Shown in pieces: positions 47,496 through 59,724 of a DNA stretch of 64,000 bases (position 1 is the stretch's first letter; each line of letters begins with the position of its first letter). Below the pieces are notes generated by a model, which worked only from the letters and a program-made list of their open reading frames with translations, was not told the DNA's origin and did no database searches. This DNA is from Setophaga petechia (Eukaryota; Chordata; Aves; Passeriformes; Parulidae), in assembly GCA_024362935.1 (NCBI GenBank), contig JANCRA010000066.1, positions 2,037,501 through 2,101,500 on the forward strand, written 5' to 3'. The position numbers were made by a program, and so were the translations under genes.

Positions 47496-48182
47496 TGCAT
47501 GTGAGCCTGGGGCTGTGTGGGGCTGGGTCCAGTTGGGGTTGGGTTTGTGTGGGGCTGGTCCATTTGGGGCTGGGGCTGTGTAGGGCTGTGTCTGTGTGAG
47601 CCTGGGGCTGTGTGGGGCTGGATCTGTTTGGGGCTGGGTTTGTGTGGGGCTGGTCTTTGTGGGGCTGGGTCTGTGTGTGTCTGATCCATTTGGGGCTGGA
47701 TCCATTTGGGGCTGGTTCTGTGTGGGGCTGGGTGCATTTGGGACTTGTGTGGAGCTGGGTTCATGTGGGGCTGGGTCTATATGGGGCTGGTCCATGTGGG
47801 GCTGGGTTTCTTTGGGGCTGGTTCCACCTGGGCCTGGGTCTGTGTGGGGCTGGTTAATTTGGGGCTGGTCAATTTGGAGCTGGGTCCATTTGGGGTTGGT
47901 CCATTTGGGGCTGGTCTATTTGGGGTTGGAGCTGTGTGGGGCTGGTTCATGTGGGGCTGATCTCTTTAGGGCTGGGGCTGTGTGGGGCTGGTTCTGTGTG
48001 GGGCTGCTCCATTTGGGGCCGGGTTTGTGTGGGGCTGGTCCATTTGGGGCTGGTTCATTTGGGGCTGGGTCTGTGTGGGGTTGGTCTATTTGGGGCTGGT
48101 TCTTTGTGGGGCTGGGTCCATTCAGAGCTGAGTTTGTATGGGGCTGGTCCATTTGGGGCTGGGTTTTTGTGGGGCTGGATCA
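47496..48182 (+). repeat. G-rich minisatellite, GTGTGGGGCTGGTCCATTTG type
   Basis: About 690 bases of roughly 18-bp modules such as GGGGCTGGGTCTGTGT and GGGGCTGGTCCATTT. On the plus strand 47519-47554 has G4-CT-G3-N7-G4-TT-G3, a canonical quadruplex-forming arrangement with loops of 2, 7 and 2 bases. The 301-codon frame across it (47596-48501) is a repeat artefact. Confidence 0.95.
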
Positions 48183-48449
48183 GCAGGATCACGACCCCAC
48201 AGGGCCCTCAGGCCCTGGGGATCTCTCCCACTCCATATGGGATGGCTTCAATCTTCTCCTCCTCTCTGGGAGAGAGTTTGGACCATGGACACTTTATGAT
48301 TCTGGATTCCAGAGCTCCCCAGGGCTGGAATGTCCCAGCTCAAGGGTGCTCTTCAGAGGCAGCTGCCCATCCCAGCAGGTCCCATCACTGCCATGGGAAC
48401 CAGCAGCAGGCCCTGCCCTGCAGGAGCCACCTCCAGCTTTGGCCACGGG

Positions 48450-48585
48450 CTCTGATGTGGAAGAGCAGCAAGTTCTGATGTGGAAGGGCAGCAAGTTCTG
48501 ATGTGGAAGAGCAGCAAGTTCTGATGTGGAAGGGCAGCAAGTTCTGATGTGGAAGAGCAGCGAGTTCTGATGTGGAAGAGCAGCC
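48450..48585 (+). repeat. Minisatellite, 23-bp unit, six copies
   Basis: CTGATGTGGAAGAGCAGCAA repeats with starts at 48452, 48475, 48498, 48521, 48544 and 48567. The variant AAGGGCAGC alternates with AAGAGCAGC. A separate small repeat of TGCTGGGAATCATAAA follows at about 48700-48795. Confidence 0.95.
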
Positions 48586-50524
48586 TTGGAAGGTGCACCA
48601 AGGCCAGAAATCTGCGTGATGTTCATGGGAACCTTGGGAATCCTGCTCTGTGCCTGAGCATCCCACGGTCTGCCCTGCTCTGCCCTGGCCTCTCCACAGC
48701 TGGGAATCACAAACCTGGCACACAGTGCCCTGCTGGGAATCATAAATCACAGTGCCCTGCTGGGAATCATAAATGTGGCACACAGTGCCAGGCTGGTGTG
48801 GTCACCCTGCCCCGTGCCAGGCTGGCTCTGTGCAAGAGCTCTCAGGCATCTGTCTGCAGCCAGCTGCTTGCCATCCCACCAAGTGGCTGCTCTGCTTCTC
48901 TCAAATAAAAAAAAAAATAATAATCCAAGCCCCCTTTAATTCAAGGCTGTTTGAAATCAGAAGTGACAGCAGCTTTGTGCTCACTCCGTGGCGGGATGTG
49001 AAGTTAATTTGTATAAGTGATTCTTTTGCTTTTAATTTATCAGCCTGAGATTCCAAACTGAGGAACACAGGGACCCCACGAGGCGTGCCTGAATCCTTCA
49101 GGAGTGGAGCTTGTTTATTCAAGAGCTTAAATACAGCTGTTAATTGTGTGGCTGATCCTGCAGTGCAGTGCAAGGAAGGCAGGATAGGGGATTGTTCTCT
49201 CCCTGGGTCACTGTCCAGGCCTCAGAGTGAACCAAACCCTTCTCCCACAGAGAGCTGATGGAACAAGGACAGAGGGATCTGTGTGCAGCAGCTCTTGGGG
49301 TTTTACAGGGGATTTTTAGGCCAGCCCAGGCTTATGAGCTGCCCATGAACTCTTGCACAGCATCTCATAAAAATCTTGCTTCCCCCTCTTGTTGGATTAA
49401 GGTGTTTTTTTTTATTTTATTTAAAGATGAGGTAATTGAGAGGTGTTTTTCACCTCTCTGCAAATCCATTTTCCACACCCTCTCAGCTCTGCAGTTTTAT
49501 TTTGTTTGCAGTCTGAAGCTAACAAGAGGATGAAGGGAGGTTTTGGCAGGGAATGGTCCCAGTCCTGGGCGTGGTGACTGATGCAGCCACATGTCAGAAA
49601 TCCAGGAGAGCAGCCCTTCCCTCCCAGGCATGGGCCAGAGAAGGCTGTTCCCAGGCATTTTGGTTAGGAAAGGAAGGATGCTTCAAAGTGAAAGGGAAAC
49701 AGAAACCTCCAGGTGTTTTTTGTTGTTCCAACTGCTTTAAAATGATGTTTAGATTTCATGTATCAGTAATTACATACACTTGGGTGGTATTTAATGCCAG
49801 CCACTGATGGATGCTCTGTAATCCTATAGAGAGAGAACACGTTTGTTTTCTGAGGCTAACTGCACACAATCTGTTATTGTGTGATGTTGAATACTTTGAG
49901 GGTTGGTGCCTTTCAGTGTTGAGCATAAAAGCAAGGCCTCCCTGACAATAACCCCCATTAATCAGGCCTCCCCAGTCCACAAGCCTTGGAGACTGCCACG
50001 TCCTCTTTGTACACCAAAGCTTGCCAGGATTCCAGAGTGAAAAACCTCCCACCGATCTCCCTCTCTTTCATTTCTTCTTTTTTTTTTGGGTTTAAACAGG
50101 AAAATAGCCTCCCAGTACAGCTCCCACTGCTTTAGCTGCATCTCCGCACGTTTCTTTTAAACTAACTGACAGCTTATGGTGGGAAGGAGAAGCAGCTGCA
50201 ACTTGTTGGGAGCGGGGGAACTTCACTTCCAGAGGATTCAGCTCCTTTTGTTTTCCACAAGAGCTGTTGAGAGCTTTAAAAAATAAGGCCACTCATTCAG
50301 GCTCCTGCAATGTGGATTCAGGGCAGAGGTGTCCTGCAGGATCTCCAGAGAGCTGGGAGCAGGAATGAAGATCCCCCAGAGCCCCACTGGCTGCTGTGCT
50401 TGGCTACACTTCCACAAACTCCCATGGGAAATGAAATTTTAGTGCTTCAGCTCAACTTTTCATCCCTGTTGGAGTCCTCAGCTGTGCTGTTTGATATGTC
50501 CCAAACTCCCCAACTGCTCTGAGT
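48586..50524. other. GRIK3 intron 1, no further feature seen
   Basis: Unique-looking sequence apart from the three-copy TGGGAATCAYAAA repeat near 48700-48795. No exon supported. Confidence 0.45.
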
Positions 50525-51064
50525 GGATGGGAATGGCAGAAGGAGAGGACACAGCCTTAAGCTGCAGCAAGGGAAGTTTAGGCAAGATGTTAGAAAGAAA
50601 TTCTTCACTGAAAGAGGGACTGGGAAATGGAATGGTCTGCCCAGGGAGGGGTGGAATCACCATCCCCGGAAGTGCTTAAAAACAGATGGAGGTGGCACTC
50701 AGTGCCAGGGTTTAGCTGATGAGGAGGTGTTGGGGCATGGGCTGGCCTGGGTGATATTAAAGGTATTTTCTAATCTGGGTCATTCTGTGATTCTGTGATT
50801 CAGGAGCACTCCAAAGTGAGCCTGTTAGAAAGAAATTCTTCACTGAAAGAGTGACTGGGAAATGGGGCTGTCTGCCCAGAGAGGAGGTGGAGTCACCATC
50901 CCTGGAGGAGTTTACAAACAGACTGGAGATGGCACTCAGTGCCAGGGTTTAGCTGATGAGGGTATGGGTTGGGCTGGGTGATATTAAAGGTATTTTCTAA
51001 CCTGGATCATTCTGTGATTCTATTATTCTGTGATTCTGTGATTCAGGACCACTCCAAAGTCAGC
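50525..51064 (+). mobile_element. CR1 LINE 3' end, tandemly duplicated
   Basis: Plus-strand CR1 3' untranslated region: GAAAGAAATTCTTCACTGAA, CATCCCTGGA, then ATTCTGTGATTCTGTGATTC, the octamer-type CR1 tail. The element and its 3' flank are duplicated head to tail with a 235-bp period: GTTAGAAAGAAATTCTTC starts at 50589 and again at 50824, and the flank GCACTCCAAAGTGAGCCTG (50806) recurs as CCACTCCAAAGTCAGCCTG. Because the non-CR1 flank is included, this is a segmental duplication rather than two insertions. Confidence 0.9.
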
Positions 51065-51374
51065 CTGCTTTTCCTGAGGTGCTGAAGCATGCCAGGGCTT
51101 CCAGAGAGGAATCACTGCAGGGCCAGGCTGGGCTGGGGCAGCACTGCAGGGAATGGGAATTCTGGGCAAGAAAAGCATGGCCATGGGGCTGGGGAAGGAG
51201 GTGTAGGTCTCCTGACTGAGGAAGGGGGTTTGAGGAGAGCAGAGGGTGCTCCAAACACCATCCTCTTCCTCTTGGGCAGCTCCAGTGGGGATGTGCAGGG
51301 TCCAAGCAGCCACTGTGGTCAGGCAGTGGCCAAATTCCCTCAGAGCAGGGAGGCCAAAGGTTTGTGGTGCTCCT

Positions 51375-51727
51375 TGGGGAAAGGGGCCCTCCACAATGGC
51401 CATGGGTTTGTGATCCACCTTGGGGAGAAGGACCTTCCACAATGGCCAAGGGTTTGTGATGGTCTTTGGGGAGAAGAACCCTCCACAATGGCCAAGGGTT
51501 TGTGGTATTCCTTGGGGGGATGGACCCTCCACAGTGGCCAAGAGTTTGTGGTGCTCCTTGGGGAGAAGGACCCTCCACAATGGCCATGGATTTGTGATCC
51601 ACCTTGGGGAGAAGGAACAAACCCTCCACAATGGCCAAGGATTTGTGGTGTTCCTTGGGGAGAAGGACCCTCCACAATGGCCATGGGTTTGTGATGGTCC
51701 TTGGGGGGAAGAACCCTCCACAATGGT
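51375..51727 (+). repeat. Minisatellite, 45-bp unit, about eight copies
   Basis: Unit: CCTCCACAATGGCCATGGGT, TTGTGATCCACCTTGGGGAG and AAGGA. CCACAATGG starts at 51392 and 51437, a 45-bp period; one unit has a 7-base insertion near 51613. It gives long open frames on both strands that are not genes. Confidence 0.95.
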
Positions 51728-52999
51728 TTAAAGCACGTTGGAAAAAGCCAGAACATGCAAGCAGAGCCATCCAAACCTAGACTGCAGCTGGACACTTTGG
51801 TGTTGAGCAGTGTGGAACCTTGACCTCACCCAAGCTGTATTTTCCTCCTGAGTCAGTCCCTGTCTGTCCTTGAGGGGCAGTTTCTCAATGGAGAAAAGAC
51901 TCCTCGGAGCTGCCAGACAAAATAAACCTAATTGTTGCATTGTGTCTGAGCAACTCTGGAAGTTGCCAGTAACAGCTATCTCAGACCATCACAATCAACA
52001 TAATTTTGGTCTTAATTGCTAAGTATTGCTGTAGAAAGACTGGTTGTCTTTCTGCTCCAAGTCCTCACAGTTGCTCTCCCAGGTTTCAAGATGCAGTGAA
52101 AGTTTTTGGGTTGGTTTTTTCTTTTTTTTCTTTTTCACACTACGTTTCAAATGCTTCATTGTCAAACTGGTTAAAAGCCCTTATTTATAAAACGTGTGCG
52201 TCTCTTTCAGCTTAACTGAAAAGGCATTAAAATAACTGCAGCTGTGGAAAGAATAATTACAGCTAGATTTTGTCAAGGACTCTGTTGTCTGATGTTGCCA
52301 TCTGTGACATGGTGAATGCAAAGATCATTTGAAACATAGGCAGTTAATGTAGAGAATAATTTCGGAGCTTTCGATATTTATGGTAAATTATTTAAGTTTA
52401 TTGTTTGGTTTTATGGCCTCATTATTCTGTGTGGTAAGGATCTCTGCTTTTCGTGTTGTTCTGCACTTTGATTTCCACTTTGTGAAGGAAAAGAACCCTG
52501 CAGTAAAAGTAACACTTCACACATTTCAGAAATGTTTCAAGGAGACATCATACTAATCAGATTATTTTCATGCACCTCAATATCATCCCTGATGCCTTTT
52601 AAAAAAAAATCTGCAGAGAAAGATTTTCTTCTTGACCAGGTGTTAATAGTCAGTCCTTCAGGCATGGGCAGTGACAGGGGCTGGTAAACATTACAGACTT
52701 GCATTAATTTGCTCTTGTCTCTTAGAATATTGTTCCTGAGACTCCCTCTGAGAGGACATTGCTGCATTATTTCCTTCAACAACCCCTGACTGGCCAAATT
52801 AGGAACAGACTGTCGCACTGGAAATGAGTAATTGGCTGCCAGAGACACAGAAAAGGGGACTTGGCTTCCCCCAGCCTGGCTGCTCTGTACAGGGGCTGGT
52901 GCTGGAGCCAAATTCGTGTGCTAATTAATCAAATGAGGGCATGGCCAGGCTGTGGGCAGCTCCTGTGTGGGCACTGCCAGGCTCCCCAAGCTCCTCCTG
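51728..52999. other. GRIK3 intron 1, no further feature seen
   Basis: AT-rich unique sequence, no exon or recognised repeat. Confidence 0.45.
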
Positions 53000-53523
53000 T
53001 GTGGTGGTGTTTGAGGGACACCCAGGACCAGGGAAGAGATGAGAATCTTGACTCCATGTTTCAGAAGGCTGATTTATTATTTTATGATCTATATTGTATT
53101 AAAAGAAAATTATATACCAAAAATTATATTATTAAATATATTAATATTAATAAATATAATATAAATATAGATGAATATAAATATATAAATATATGTTTAT
53201 ATAAATATAAACATAAATATATAAACATATATTTATTTTAATATATTATATTAAAAGAAAATTATTTACTAAAACTACACTAAAGAAAGAGAAAGGAGAC
53301 ATCAGAAAGCTAAAAAGGAATGATAATAAAATCTTGTGGCTGACCAGAGAGTCCGACACAGCTGGACTGGGATTGGTCATCGAGTAAAAACAATTCACAT
53401 GAGACCAATCAAAGATGCACCTGCCACATTCCACAGCAGCAGATAATTATTGTTTACATTTTGTTTCTGAGGTTTCTCAGAAAAAAAAAGTAAAAGTATT
53501 TTTCAGAAAATATGCCAGTGACA
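53000..53523 (-). mobile_element. Solo LTR, family A, minus strand, with internal AT expansion
   Basis: On the plus strand it starts TGTGGTGGTG and ends GCCAGTGACA, the reverse of the family A LTR. Flanks CTCCTG (52994-52999) and TTCCTG (53524-53529) form a 6-bp target duplication with one mismatch. It is about 140 bp longer than the other A copies because the AT-rich stretch near the polyadenylation signal has expanded at about 53100-53260. Confidence 0.88.
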
Positions 53524-53691
53524 TTCCTGCTGCAGCTGGGTGTGTCCCATGTCACCTGCAGGTCCTGTCCCGCAGCAGGTGGGGACAGCACCCCATGAGT
53601 GTTCCCCTCTTGTGCCCAGGGTGCAGCTCCTGCACTGGCTCTGAGCAAGGTGTGAGCAGGGAGGGTGACCCCAGGAGGAGACCTTGTGGGT

Positions 53692-54117
53692 TGAGGCCTT
53701 TCTGGAACTACCTAAAAACAGAGGCCAGGCAAAATTCAGGCCATAAAAAGCTGTTATATTTATTGAAGGCCTTCAGGGACATTTAGGGCAATCAAAGCAC
53801 CCCAGGGGCTGCACCCAAAATGGACAATGGGTCACAGGTTTTTACACTTTTATAATTTTGGGCAATTTGCAGTGGGGGTTCATCTTCCAATTAGTCATTG
53901 ACCTCAAGTTTGCTGCCCCCAACTCACTTTTGTTCCCATCTCTCAGGGCCTGAGGCAGTGAGGTGTCCTTGATTGCCAGGCCTGGAGTGGAATTGTTGTG
54001 TCTGCCCAAAATGGGGAAGCAGCAGCTCACACTGTGTGTGGAGTTTGGAGTTATGCACTAAAGAACTGCAGGATTGCAAATATATGAAAATATAAGTGCT
54101 GAAATCCTGAGGTATCA
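53692..54117 (-). mobile_element. Solo LTR, family B copy 3, minus strand, intact
   Basis: On the plus strand it starts TGAGGCCTTTCTGG and ends CTGAGGTATCA, flanked by GGGT on both sides (53688-53691 and 54118-54121), a perfect 4-bp target duplication. This is the cleanest copy and serves as the uninterrupted reference for the nested copies at 7932 and 16864. Confidence 0.9.
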
Positions 54118-54431
54118 GGGTCACCATGGGTACAGCACCCACTGTGCCTGTTCCTTGCTGTGGCTGCTTACTGCAAACCACCTCCAGCCTTTCTGTGCAG
54201 TGCAGGGGATGCTGCTGCTCACAGAAAATGAGGTTTGCTCCTTCTGGGGAACTTCATGTGGCTCCATCTGAAAAGCATCCATCAGCACTTTCCTGCTGCA
54301 CAGCCCATCCTCAGCAGCCCTGTGAAGCACAGCTAGTGCCTCCTCCAGCAGCTTTCCCTGCTCCTGCAGCACTTCCAGAAGCCCAGGGATAGCTGAGACA
54401 GCCCAGCAGAAGTATTTTGTTTGATATGAAC

Positions 54432-54816
54432 TGTGACCATGTTCACAGGGGTCTGAGGATGAGGGAAGAGATGAGGATCTGACTCCATGTTTCAGAAGGC
54501 TTGATTTATTATTTTATGATATATATTACATTAAAACTATACTAAAAGAATAGAAGAAAGAATTTCATCAGAAGGCTAGCTAAGAAGAGGAAAAGAAGGA
54601 ATGATAACAAAGGTTTGTGGCTTGGACTCTCTATCCAAGCCAGCTCACTGTGATTGGCCATTAATTAGAAACAAGCAACATGGGTCAATCACAGATGCAC
54701 CTGTTGCATTCCACAGCAGCAGATAATCATTGTTTACATTTTGTTCCTGAGGCCTCTCAGCTTCTCAGGAGGAAAAATCCTAAGGAGAGGATTTTTCATA
54801 AAAGATGTGTGTGACA
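54432..54816 (-). mobile_element. Solo LTR, family A, minus strand, perfect target duplication
   Basis: 385 bp. On the plus strand it starts TGTGACCATGTTCAC and ends TGTGTGTGACA, with ATGAAC exactly on both sides (54426-54431 and 54817-54822). It is colinear with 17405-17786 reversed. The perfect 6-bp duplication points to a fairly recent insertion compared with the other A copies. Confidence 0.93.
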
Positions 54817-54822
54817 ATGAAC

Positions 54823-57485
54823 TTTTCAGTGGCATTGGGATTTCCAGCTGCTGAGGGCTGCAGCTCTGCTGTGTGCTGGCAGTCCTGGGCAGCTGCTTTG
54901 GAGAACCTGGGAGGGATCAGGAGCCACCTGTGTGCCCCTGCAGAAGAGTCTCTTCCCACCAGCCAGCCTTCTGTGCGTGCCCTCTGCAGCTGCTCAACAT
55001 CTGGATCTCTGTCTGGCTCTGTCCGTGCTAGGGAGGTGGTGGCAGCACAGCCTGAGCACCCAGACCTGCTCCAGTTTCTCCTCCGTGGGTCTCTGGGCAG
55101 AGCACAGCAGCTGCAGCCAGGCACTCTGCCCTGCAGACATGTGTTTGTCTCCAGGAGAGGGCTGTGGGCAGTTCTGGAAACCTGAAATGCTGCAGGAGGT
55201 GGGAGGGGAGGCTCAGGAGCCTGCAGTGAGCAGATGTGCAGCAAGCTGGGCATGGTGCAGCCAGCAGGGCAGCAGCACATGGTGATAAGGGCCAGGCTGG
55301 CTCTGTCCAACTCCTGCACGAAGGAGACAAGGTCAGAACCTTTCCTACACCCTCATTTTGCACCCCGAGCTGTGTTTACAGCCACTGTCTCAGCCCATGA
55401 GCACTGGCTGGTTTTGACACCATGCTGTTGGAAAGAGGCAAAGCCTCTCCCAGGATCCCAGAGCCCCGTGGGTCTGTGCCAGCAGCACCCACTCCCTTTG
55501 TCCATACACTTCTTTTCCCTGTGCATAAAGGCACAGAGATCCAGTTTGCCACAGCCCAAATGCTGTGGGCTTACTACCAGGGGAACTAAACTGGGAACAA
55601 ACATGAGGGTCAGGGATTAGCAGAGAAGAAACCAGGTAACATTTATTTTCCCATTTATAATCCAGCCCTGGGGCAATTCCCTGTTTGCCCTCAGCCACCC
55701 AGGGGCACAGGAATCCCTCAGGAGCTTCTCCTGAGCCTCACTTCCCACCTCAGGCTGTACAGGAGGCTTTGCCACATTTAGCTCAATCTTTCACATTTCT
55801 GTACCTAAAATTAGACCCTGTGCTCCATCCCTGCACTCCCGGAGTTCCCAGCTCCAGGGAGGTCGATGTGCAAACGTCTGCAAGCACATGAAGAAATATT
55901 TAAAGAACAACATTTGCAGACCCCTGGAAGCCAGACACTGCCAGGTGTTCCTTTATTTAGAGGAAAAGAAAGTTTGTGTACGCAGGTGGTTTATGTTAGT
56001 TAGTAAATTTTGGTAATTTGTCTGTCCCTGGTAAACTTGCTTTGCAAAACAATGCAGCTCATTTTGGGAACAAACGAAGCAAATGGATTCAGAGCTGTGC
56101 AGCTGATGAAACACAGGCAGGACAAAGCAGTTCCCCACCAGGGACTTTTCCTTCCCTCTGAGCAGTGATGGTTTCCAAGCAGTCTCATGTCAGAGAGTGA
56201 GAGCTCCCTGTCCCCAGGTGGAGCAGGAACCTGGTCCTGCAGGGCTCTCACCAGGCTGGGAGCTGCCAAAAAACACCAGTGGGAGCCAAAAACCACCAGT
56301 GGGGACAGGAAAACACTGCAGCTCCAAGACAGCCTCAGCTACTGACAGCAGGAGCATCATCTTTGGTGTAGGAGCATCGGGGGGCAGGACGGTCAGGATG
56401 GATGGAAACCAGAGATCTCTGCAGCCAGGGCTGGGAACTTGTGGGTTATTGCAAAGGGCCTGGGTGCAGGGCCCTGCTGGGAGCTGCCAGCCACAGCTCA
56501 GAGCAGGGCTGAGAGAAGAGAGGGGGAGAGAGGATGAGAGGGTGAGAGAGCAAAAGTGTAAGAGAGTGAGGTTCCCGTTCCAATACCATAAATCTTCCTC
56601 GATGTTGAATATTCTAATTCTCTCTAACCAATCTAGTGCAAGATACAAATCCTACAGCATTTCCATACAGCCTATAAGAATCATTACATTCCCACACTGG
56701 GTTACATTTTAAACCCTAAAAACTCCTCTTTGGGCCCCTTCTGCCAAGCCAGCAGGGTCTGCTCTGAGCCTTGGGCCTGTCTGCAAGCAGAGGGAATTGT
56801 TTGATCAAAAGGGGATCACCTTCAGCTGGCCATGCCATTGTTTTCCAGTTGTTCAGTAACTGAGGGATCTCAAAGCTTGCTTTCATTTCAATCTCGCTTG
56901 TAGTTTCCATATTCTCAAAATCTTTTGCCAGGCAATCATATTTATAAGGCTTTCCTGTTTCATCTTCCCCAACACCTTGGGATTCCTGATTCCTCAGAGA
57001 CTGACTGTTTCAGTGGTGGGAATGAAAAGGCCCCAGAAATCTCTGGGGCTGCTGGCCCAGTTACACCCAAAATCAGGCAGGAGAAACTCTGCACTTGCTT
57101 GTAAGCAGAGTCCTCGTGCTCTTTGGTTTCTTTTCCTCTGGCTCTCATACTTGTTAACTCAAATTAAGATTCATAATGCAGAAGCCATTGGAACATGCCT
57201 TCCAGACTCACAGATATCCCTGTTATGGTCAGGATTAATCACAAGGGATAATTAGAGTATTAAATGAAATAATTATAACATTATGACTCTAATAACCAAA
57301 TTCATGGATATTAGCTGCCGAGAAAAGACAAATAGAGGAACCAGAGAAGTTTTGATGGATGCCTCTAGCTGCGCTTTTTTTTACTTTGCATTTTTGATTT
57401 AAAACTCCCAAACATCTTCCACACTGAGGCAACTTCCCATAATCTGAGAGGGGGAGGTAGGGTTGGAGCCATGGGGCTGGTGGCA
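54823..57485. other. GRIK3 intron 1, no further feature seen
   Basis: Unique-looking sequence. Open frames up to about 180 codons (for example minus strand 54780-55319) show no domain. Confidence 0.45.
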
Positions 57486-57818
57486 AGAGGGCTCCTGCAG
57501 AACATCCACAATATACTCCTGCAGAATATCCACAATATACTCCTGCAGAATATCCACAGTATACTCGTGCAAAATAACCACAATGTACTCCTGCAGATTA
57601 TCCACAATCTACTCCTGCAGAATAACCACAACATACTCCTGCAAAATATCCACAATATATCCTGCAGAATATCCACAATCTACTCCTGCAGAATAACCAC
57701 AATCTACTCCTGCAGAATATCCACAATATATTCCTGCATAATAACCACAATATACTCCTGCAGAATATCCACAATCTACTCCTGCAGAATATCCACAATA
57801 TACTCCTGCAGAATATTC
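57486..57818 (+). repeat. Minisatellite, 24-bp unit, about 13 copies
   Basis: Unit CTCCTGCAGAATATCCACAA plus TATA or TCTA, with AATAACCACAA variants interleaved. It is open on both strands as a repetitive isoleucine- or cysteine-rich peptide, which I read as an artefact. Confidence 0.95.
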
Positions 57819-59724
57819 TCCTTTGCAGCTGCAGAAGGCTGAGCACCCCAGGACTGGGGAGTGGGGAGCACCCTGACTGTCCCTGCACCAAAAAGCCCAA
57901 AATTCTGCCTTTTCACCCTGGGACAAATTAGCTATCATTCTACTCAAACTCTTGTGGCTTGTAACTCCTCACACAAAGTTGGTAATTGTTTTCCATGGGT
58001 TAAAACTGAAGGCACAGGCATTTTTTGACTCTGTGCCAAGGTCTCTGAGCCCCTTGGCAGGGCTGGGCATCCTGCAAGGGAGACAGAGCTGCTGGAGTGA
58101 TGGAGCTGGTACCCACAGAGTGGTTTGTTTGTATGGCAGTGCCAGTGCTCCTGCTCTGCCCTCTGGGGCCACCACCTCCTGCCAGCTAGGAGATGCCTGG
58201 CAGGTCTGGCTGCAGCCAGGTCTGAGCCCAGCCAGCTCAGCTCTGTGGGACACCAGGCTCTGGCAGCACCTCCTGGCCCCAGGCATCACCTCCTCTGAGA
58301 AAATGGAGATTTCCTCTGCCTCAAGGATGTGATTATTGCATCTGACAGAGCCCTGAGTGCAGCCAGGCTTAGCTTGTCCTACAGGACAGCTGCTGCTCTC
58401 CAGGGATGCAAACCCTTGGTGGTCAGGGCTCCTTGGAGCCCAGGAGCTTTCTGTGGCACTAATGTATGCTCAGTCTCTCTCCTGCATTCTGTGTCGTGCT
58501 ACGGAGGAATAAATGAATTCATTAAAGAATTATGCAATTGCAAATGTTTAAAAATACCAAGTACGTACATTTCTGGGAGCCTACACAGCCCTGTGAGGGG
58601 CTGGATGGGGATTGGCACATGTTCCCAGGGAATGGAACAGGGAAAGAGCTGCTGGGAATGCAGGCTCTGCTGCTCAGTGCTCTGCACACACAGCACAGGC
58701 AGGGCACTAAAAATGCAATGAAATCTAAAACACACAGACTAAGCAATTTTGTCTTTCCAACAAGCAATATTAATTCTAGATAATAAATTGGGATTTTTAT
58801 CATATGATCCCTGGATGATTTAGAGTACAGCCAGATTTATATTAATATTGAATATTTCCTCTCTCAGGCAACAAAAGAGAGAGTTCTTTTTGGTACCTGG
58901 AAGCACTTCCCACGATCTGAGGAAGAAATCTCAGTGTGAAATACTAATATGCCACGCTCCATATATAACCTGGTATCTGCACTTGCAGTCTAGATATTCT
59001 AGTCAAAGTTTTGGTGTCACTCAGTGACAAAAAGGGACAAGAATTGGGGAACAGTTACATATTTGAGCATGCTGTAAATGCCATGGGCCACACTCCCCAT
59101 GTCCTGCACACTGTGGCTCAGTGCACACCCCTGCAACAGCCTCAGCTTTGGAATGAGTCCCTGCCTGAAGAACACATTACACCACTTTAATTCCAGAATT
59201 TATTCATAATATTAAATGATAAGAATTTTTTCTTTTTTCTTTTTTTTTTTTTGCAGAGTTCTGACAAAGCAGTCAAAATCCAGTTGCAAATGCTCTGCTG
59301 TTTATTGATAGCTCCATAATACAGGCGAGGTAGGATGCCAGACAGCTGCATTTCCTGGCATTTAAAAAGAATTCACTGTAATGTATTGTAATGCATTAGC
59401 ATAATAATTGGTAAGCATTCGCAGATGAATAGTTTACTGACTGATAGATTTTGTACAGAAACTGTGAAGGTTACATGGAGGGTGAAAACATTTCACTGTG
59501 TCAATGAACATACTTAATTTTTCTGGAAGTGCTATTTAAATTGTGCGGCGCTGGGACATTAGCATAACAAAGACACAAGGCGAGTTTGTGCCGTGATAGG
59601 GAACATTGACCCGTGAAAGGTGGGGCTGGGAGCGCCCCCAAACCGGCCACGGGACGGGCACAGCCCCCGGCTGGAGCTGCGGCTCCTCCTGGTCCGGCTC
59701 TTCTGCCTCCCCATCCTGCGCGGC
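57819..59724. other. GRIK3 intron 1, no further feature seen
   Basis: No exon or transposon recognised. A T-rich run lies at about 59227-59252. The stretch 59340-59470, rich in TAATGYATT motifs, might be conserved, but that cannot be judged here. Confidence 0.4.

Noticed and set aside
47596..48501. Glycine- and leucine-rich 301-codon frame
   Set aside because: Product of the G-rich 18-bp minisatellite.
57471..57947. Repetitive isoleucine-rich or cysteine-rich peptides
   Set aside because: Product of the 24-bp minisatellite, open on both strands.
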